Assembly (NCBI GenBank): GCA_028678815.1
Contig: JAJRCS010000123.1
Coordinates: 1 to 5,477 of the forward strand
Reading direction: 5' to 3'
DNA: 5,477 nucleotides
From: Methanomicrobiales archaeon
GTDB lineage: Archaea; Halobacteriota; Methanomicrobia; Methanomicrobiales; JACTUA01
Shown here: piece by piece, positions 4,019 to 5,477 of the stretch
Numbering within the stretch: position 1 is the stretch's first letter
Layout of the letters: each line of letters opens with the position of its first letter
Notes under the pieces: model-generated
Database searches by the model: none
What the model saw: the letters and a program-made list of their open reading frames with translations, nothing else
What the model was told of the DNA's origin: nothing
Program-made: the position numbers and the translations under genes

Positions 4019-5281
4019 ATGGAAAAGGAGATTCCCGGAAGGGTTGTTCATGGAGGCACACTCCTCTGGCACCGGAAGCACTCGGATCGGCCCCTCCTGG
4101 ACTTCTCCGCGAACCTGAATCCCTTCCCGCCGGAGATCCCCTGGAACCCCGATCCCTCCACCCTCTCCTCCTACCCCGACGACCGGTACGAGGCCCTCCG
4201 GGAGGCCATAGCACGGACCTTCCACCGGAGGCCGGGGGAGATCGCCGTGGGGAACGGCTCCATGGAGATCATCCGGGTCTTCTGCCAGGCCACCCTCTCC
4301 CCTGGCGACGGGTTCTTCCTGGATCCCCCCACCTTCGGGGAGTACGAGCTCTCGGCCCGGATCACCGGTGCCCTGCCGGTGGAGGAACCCGGCCGCGCGC
4401 GGGTCAGGTTCCTCTGCAATCCCAACAACCCGACGGGGGCCCTCCTGCCAGCGGCCCGGGTCCGGGAGGACCTGCGGCAGGCCCGGAACAGCGGGGGGGT
4501 CCCGTCCCGAGGGGCCCCAACCCAGTCCCGAGGGGCCCCTATCCCCCCTGGACAGGAGGAGCCGCTTCGCGCATCCTCCCCCCGGGACAGCCCCGGCTCC
4601 TTCGGACCCGGGATCCTCTTCCTGGACGAGGCCTTCATCGAGCTCTCGGACCCCGCGGAGAGCCTCGTGGAGGAGGAAGACCCGTCCCTCTTCGTCCTCA
4701 GGTCCCTCACCAAGGCCTTTGCCGTCCCGGGCCTCCGGTTCGGGTACGGGTTCGGGGACCCGGATCTCATCGCCCGGATGGAGGTGCTCCGGCCGCCCTG
4801 GTCGGTGAACACCTTCGCCGAGGAGTTCGCCCTCCTCGCCTTCCGGCACTATGACCGGCTCGGGGAATCGAGGCAGAAGATCGCGAAGGAGCGGGAATGG
4901 CTCGAGGAGGGGCTCGGGGATCTCGGCCTCGCCCCGCTCCCCTCGTCGGTGAACTTCCTCCTCGTCCTCCTCGGGGAGCCGGCCTCCGACCTCGCCGCAC
5001 GGCTCCTGGAAAAGGGCATCCTCGTCCGGGACTGCGCCTCCTTCGGCCTCCCGAATGCCATGCGGGTGGCGGTCCGGAACCGGGACGAGAACCGGCAGCT
5101 CCTCGAGGCTCTCTCCGCATGCTTGCCCTGTTCCTGGCGGGAGGGGAGGGGACCCGGCTCGGGCTGGGCGAGAAGCCCCTCGTGGATATCTGCGGAAGGC
5201 CCATGGTCGCCCGGGTCTTTGATGCCTTCGCCCTGGCCGGCCTCGATGTCATGGTGGTTGCATCCGGCCGGACCCCCATGA
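4019..5281 (+). CDS. cobD: L-threonine-O-3-phosphate decarboxylase CobD, with insert and overrun C-terminus
   Basis: CobD is a PLP enzyme of the class I/II aminotransferase fold. It decarboxylates L-threonine-O-3-phosphate to (R)-1-amino-2-propanol-O-2-phosphate, the linker of the cobamide nucleotide loop. Seen here: N-terminal HGG (11-13), LLDFSANLNP (26-35), GNGSMEII (78-85), PNNPTG (135-140), LDEAFIEL (202-209) with the PLP aspartate D203, LRSLTKAF (227-234) with the Schiff-base lysine K232, GLRFGYG (238-244), PWSVN (270-274) and MRVAVR (348-353). These follow the order in Salmonella CobD, but 62 residues separate PNNPTG from DEAF (D203) where Salmonella has about 24. The extra ~38 residues (about 160-197) are Pro/Ser/Gly/Arg-rich and repetitive. 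Homology ends near residue 367; the last 54 residues are an out-of-frame reading of cobY. Start: ATG with GGTGGAG upstream and no earlier candidate. It forms an operon with cobY. Both anomalies fall outside the catalytic motifs, so activity may be kept, but this is not certain. Confidence 0.92.
   Translation: MEKEIPGRVVHGGTLLWHRKHSDRPLLDFSANLNPFPPEIPWNPDPSTLSSYPDDRYEALREAIARTFHRRPGEIAVGNGSMEIIRVFCQATLSPGDGFFLDPPTFGEYELSARITGALPVEEPGRARVRFLCNPNNPTGALLPAARVREDLRQARNSGGVPSRGAPTQSRGAPIPPGQEEPLRASSPRDSPGSFGPGILFLDEAFIELSDPAESLVEEEDPSLFVLRSLTKAFAVPGLRFGYGFGDPDLIARMEVLRPPWSVNTFAEEFALLAFRHYDRLGESRQKIAKEREWLEEGLGDLGLAPLPSSVNFLLVLLGEPASDLAARLLEKGILVRDCASFGLPNAMRVAVRNRDENRQLLEALSACLPCSWREGRGPGSGWARSPSWISAEGPWSPGSLMPSPWPASMSWWLHPAGPP
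4497..4609 (+). repeat. In-frame repetitive segment inside cobD
   Basis: This ~113-bp GC-rich stretch encodes cobD residues ~160-197, absent from normal CobD. It contains an exact 15-bp direct repeat, GTCCCGAGGGGCCCC, at 4504-4518 and 4525-4539 (period 21 bp, giving the peptide repeat SRGAP). Each copy ends in the palindrome GGGGCCCC. An imperfect hairpin lies at 4555-4579 (GGAGGA/TCCTCC arms enclosing CGC-TTC-GCG). The segment is bounded by GGGTCC (4497-4502) and GGACCC (4604-4609), a possible 6-bp terminal inverted repeat. Removing ~114 bp would restore a normal spacing between PNNPTG and DEAF. It resembles in principle a small palindromic element inserted into a coding region. Whether it is mobile or grew by local duplication cannot be told from one copy. 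Confidence 0.6.
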
Positions 5282-5477
5282 CCCTGAACTACCTCCGGGC
5301 GCGGGGGATCCCCTTTTTCCGGGCAAGGGGGAGGGGATATGTGGAGGACATCGTGGAGGCGGTCTCCGAGCTCAACGAAACAGCGCCTCTCTTCACCACG
5401 GTTGCCGACATCCCCTGCCTCCGGCCGGATCATGTGACGGAGATCCTGGAGGCATACCTCGCCCAGGAGAAGCCGGC
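5119..5477 (+). CDS. cobY: Adenosylcobinamide-phosphate guanylyltransferase CobY, 5' part
   Basis: Partial gene: 119 codons plus two bases, cut by the window end. CobY is the archaeal, non-orthologous replacement of bacterial CobU/CobP nucleotidyltransferase activity. It transfers GMP from GTP to adenosylcobinamide phosphate to give adenosylcobinamide-GDP. The start MLALFLAGGEGTRLGLGEKPLV (positions 1-22) holds the nucleotidyltransferase signature AGGxGTR (7-13) and the EKPL lysine (K19). CGRPMV (25-30), GRGYVEDI (71-78, matching GKGYIEDL of the Methanocaldococcus protein as I recall it) and a metal-site-like VADIPCL (95-101) follow. The ATG at 5119 is nearly forced, since the first beta strand and glycine loop follow at once. 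It lies inside the cobD reading frame, and only a weak GAGG is seen ten bases upstream, so translation is probably coupled to cobD. The rest of the gene (normally ~190-200 residues) lies outside. Confidence 0.88.
   Translation, partial: MLALFLAGGEGTRLGLGEKPLVDICGRPMVARVFDAFALAGLDVMVVASGRTPMTLNYLRARGIPFFRARGRGYVEDIVEAVSELNETAPLFTTVADIPCLRPDHVTEILEAYLAQEKP

Noticed and set aside
3983..4849. 288-codon open frame on the minus strand over cobD
   Set aside because: It is antisense to cobD with no recognisable domain. The plus strand carries the full set of CobD motifs.

Overview
The window looks like chromosomal DNA of a high-GC methanogenic euryarchaeon, most probably order Methanomicrobiales (Methanoculleus/Methanofollis/Methanolinea-like). 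This rests on recognisable protein families, not on a database search. The families are an archaeal DUF373 membrane protein, a COG1340-type coiled-coil protein, an archaeal FtsZ beside a short ribbon-helix-helix regulator, and the archaeal-type cobalamin nucleotidyltransferase CobY. Promoters have archaeal TATA-box form and no rRNA or tRNA gene was found.

Layout. The left 3.75 kb is read on the minus strand. From right to left it holds a CdrS-like ribbon-helix-helix regulator (3568-3744), ftsZ (2414-3556), a 325-bp gap with a possible 53-residue small ORF and several hairpins, a 286-residue coiled-coil protein (1228-2088), and a DUF373 membrane protein (19-1143) that appears to have its own, possibly leaderless, promoter. 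The right part is read on the plus strand: cobD (threonine-phosphate decarboxylase, from 4019) and the start of cobY (from 5119, cut by the window end). The two blocks diverge from a 274-bp AT-richer region. That region carries an operator-like repeat cluster next to cdrS and a tandem array of TTCCC/GGGAA hairpins directly before cobD.

How the genes work together. The cdrS-ftsZ pair is a cell-division operon: the ftsZ ribosome-binding site is built on the cdrS stop codon. It resembles the haloarchaeal cdrS-ftsZ2 arrangement, in which the regulator controls division genes. CobD and CobY act in late cobamide synthesis: CobD makes the aminopropanol-phosphate linker and CobY activates adenosylcobinamide phosphate with GMP. 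Methanogens need cobamides for the methyl-H4MPT:coenzyme M methyltransferase.

Most unusual points: (1) the 42-bp tandem repeat with five regularly spaced palindromes before cobD; (2) an in-frame, repeat-rich segment of about 38 codons inside cobD, between two catalytic motifs; (3) a 163-bp out-of-frame cobD/cobY overlap that one base change (TGA to TGC in a former ATGA junction) would explain; (4) the repeat cluster just upstream of cdrS, a candidate autoregulatory site; (5) Gln in place of the usual Asn in the FtsZ T7 loop.
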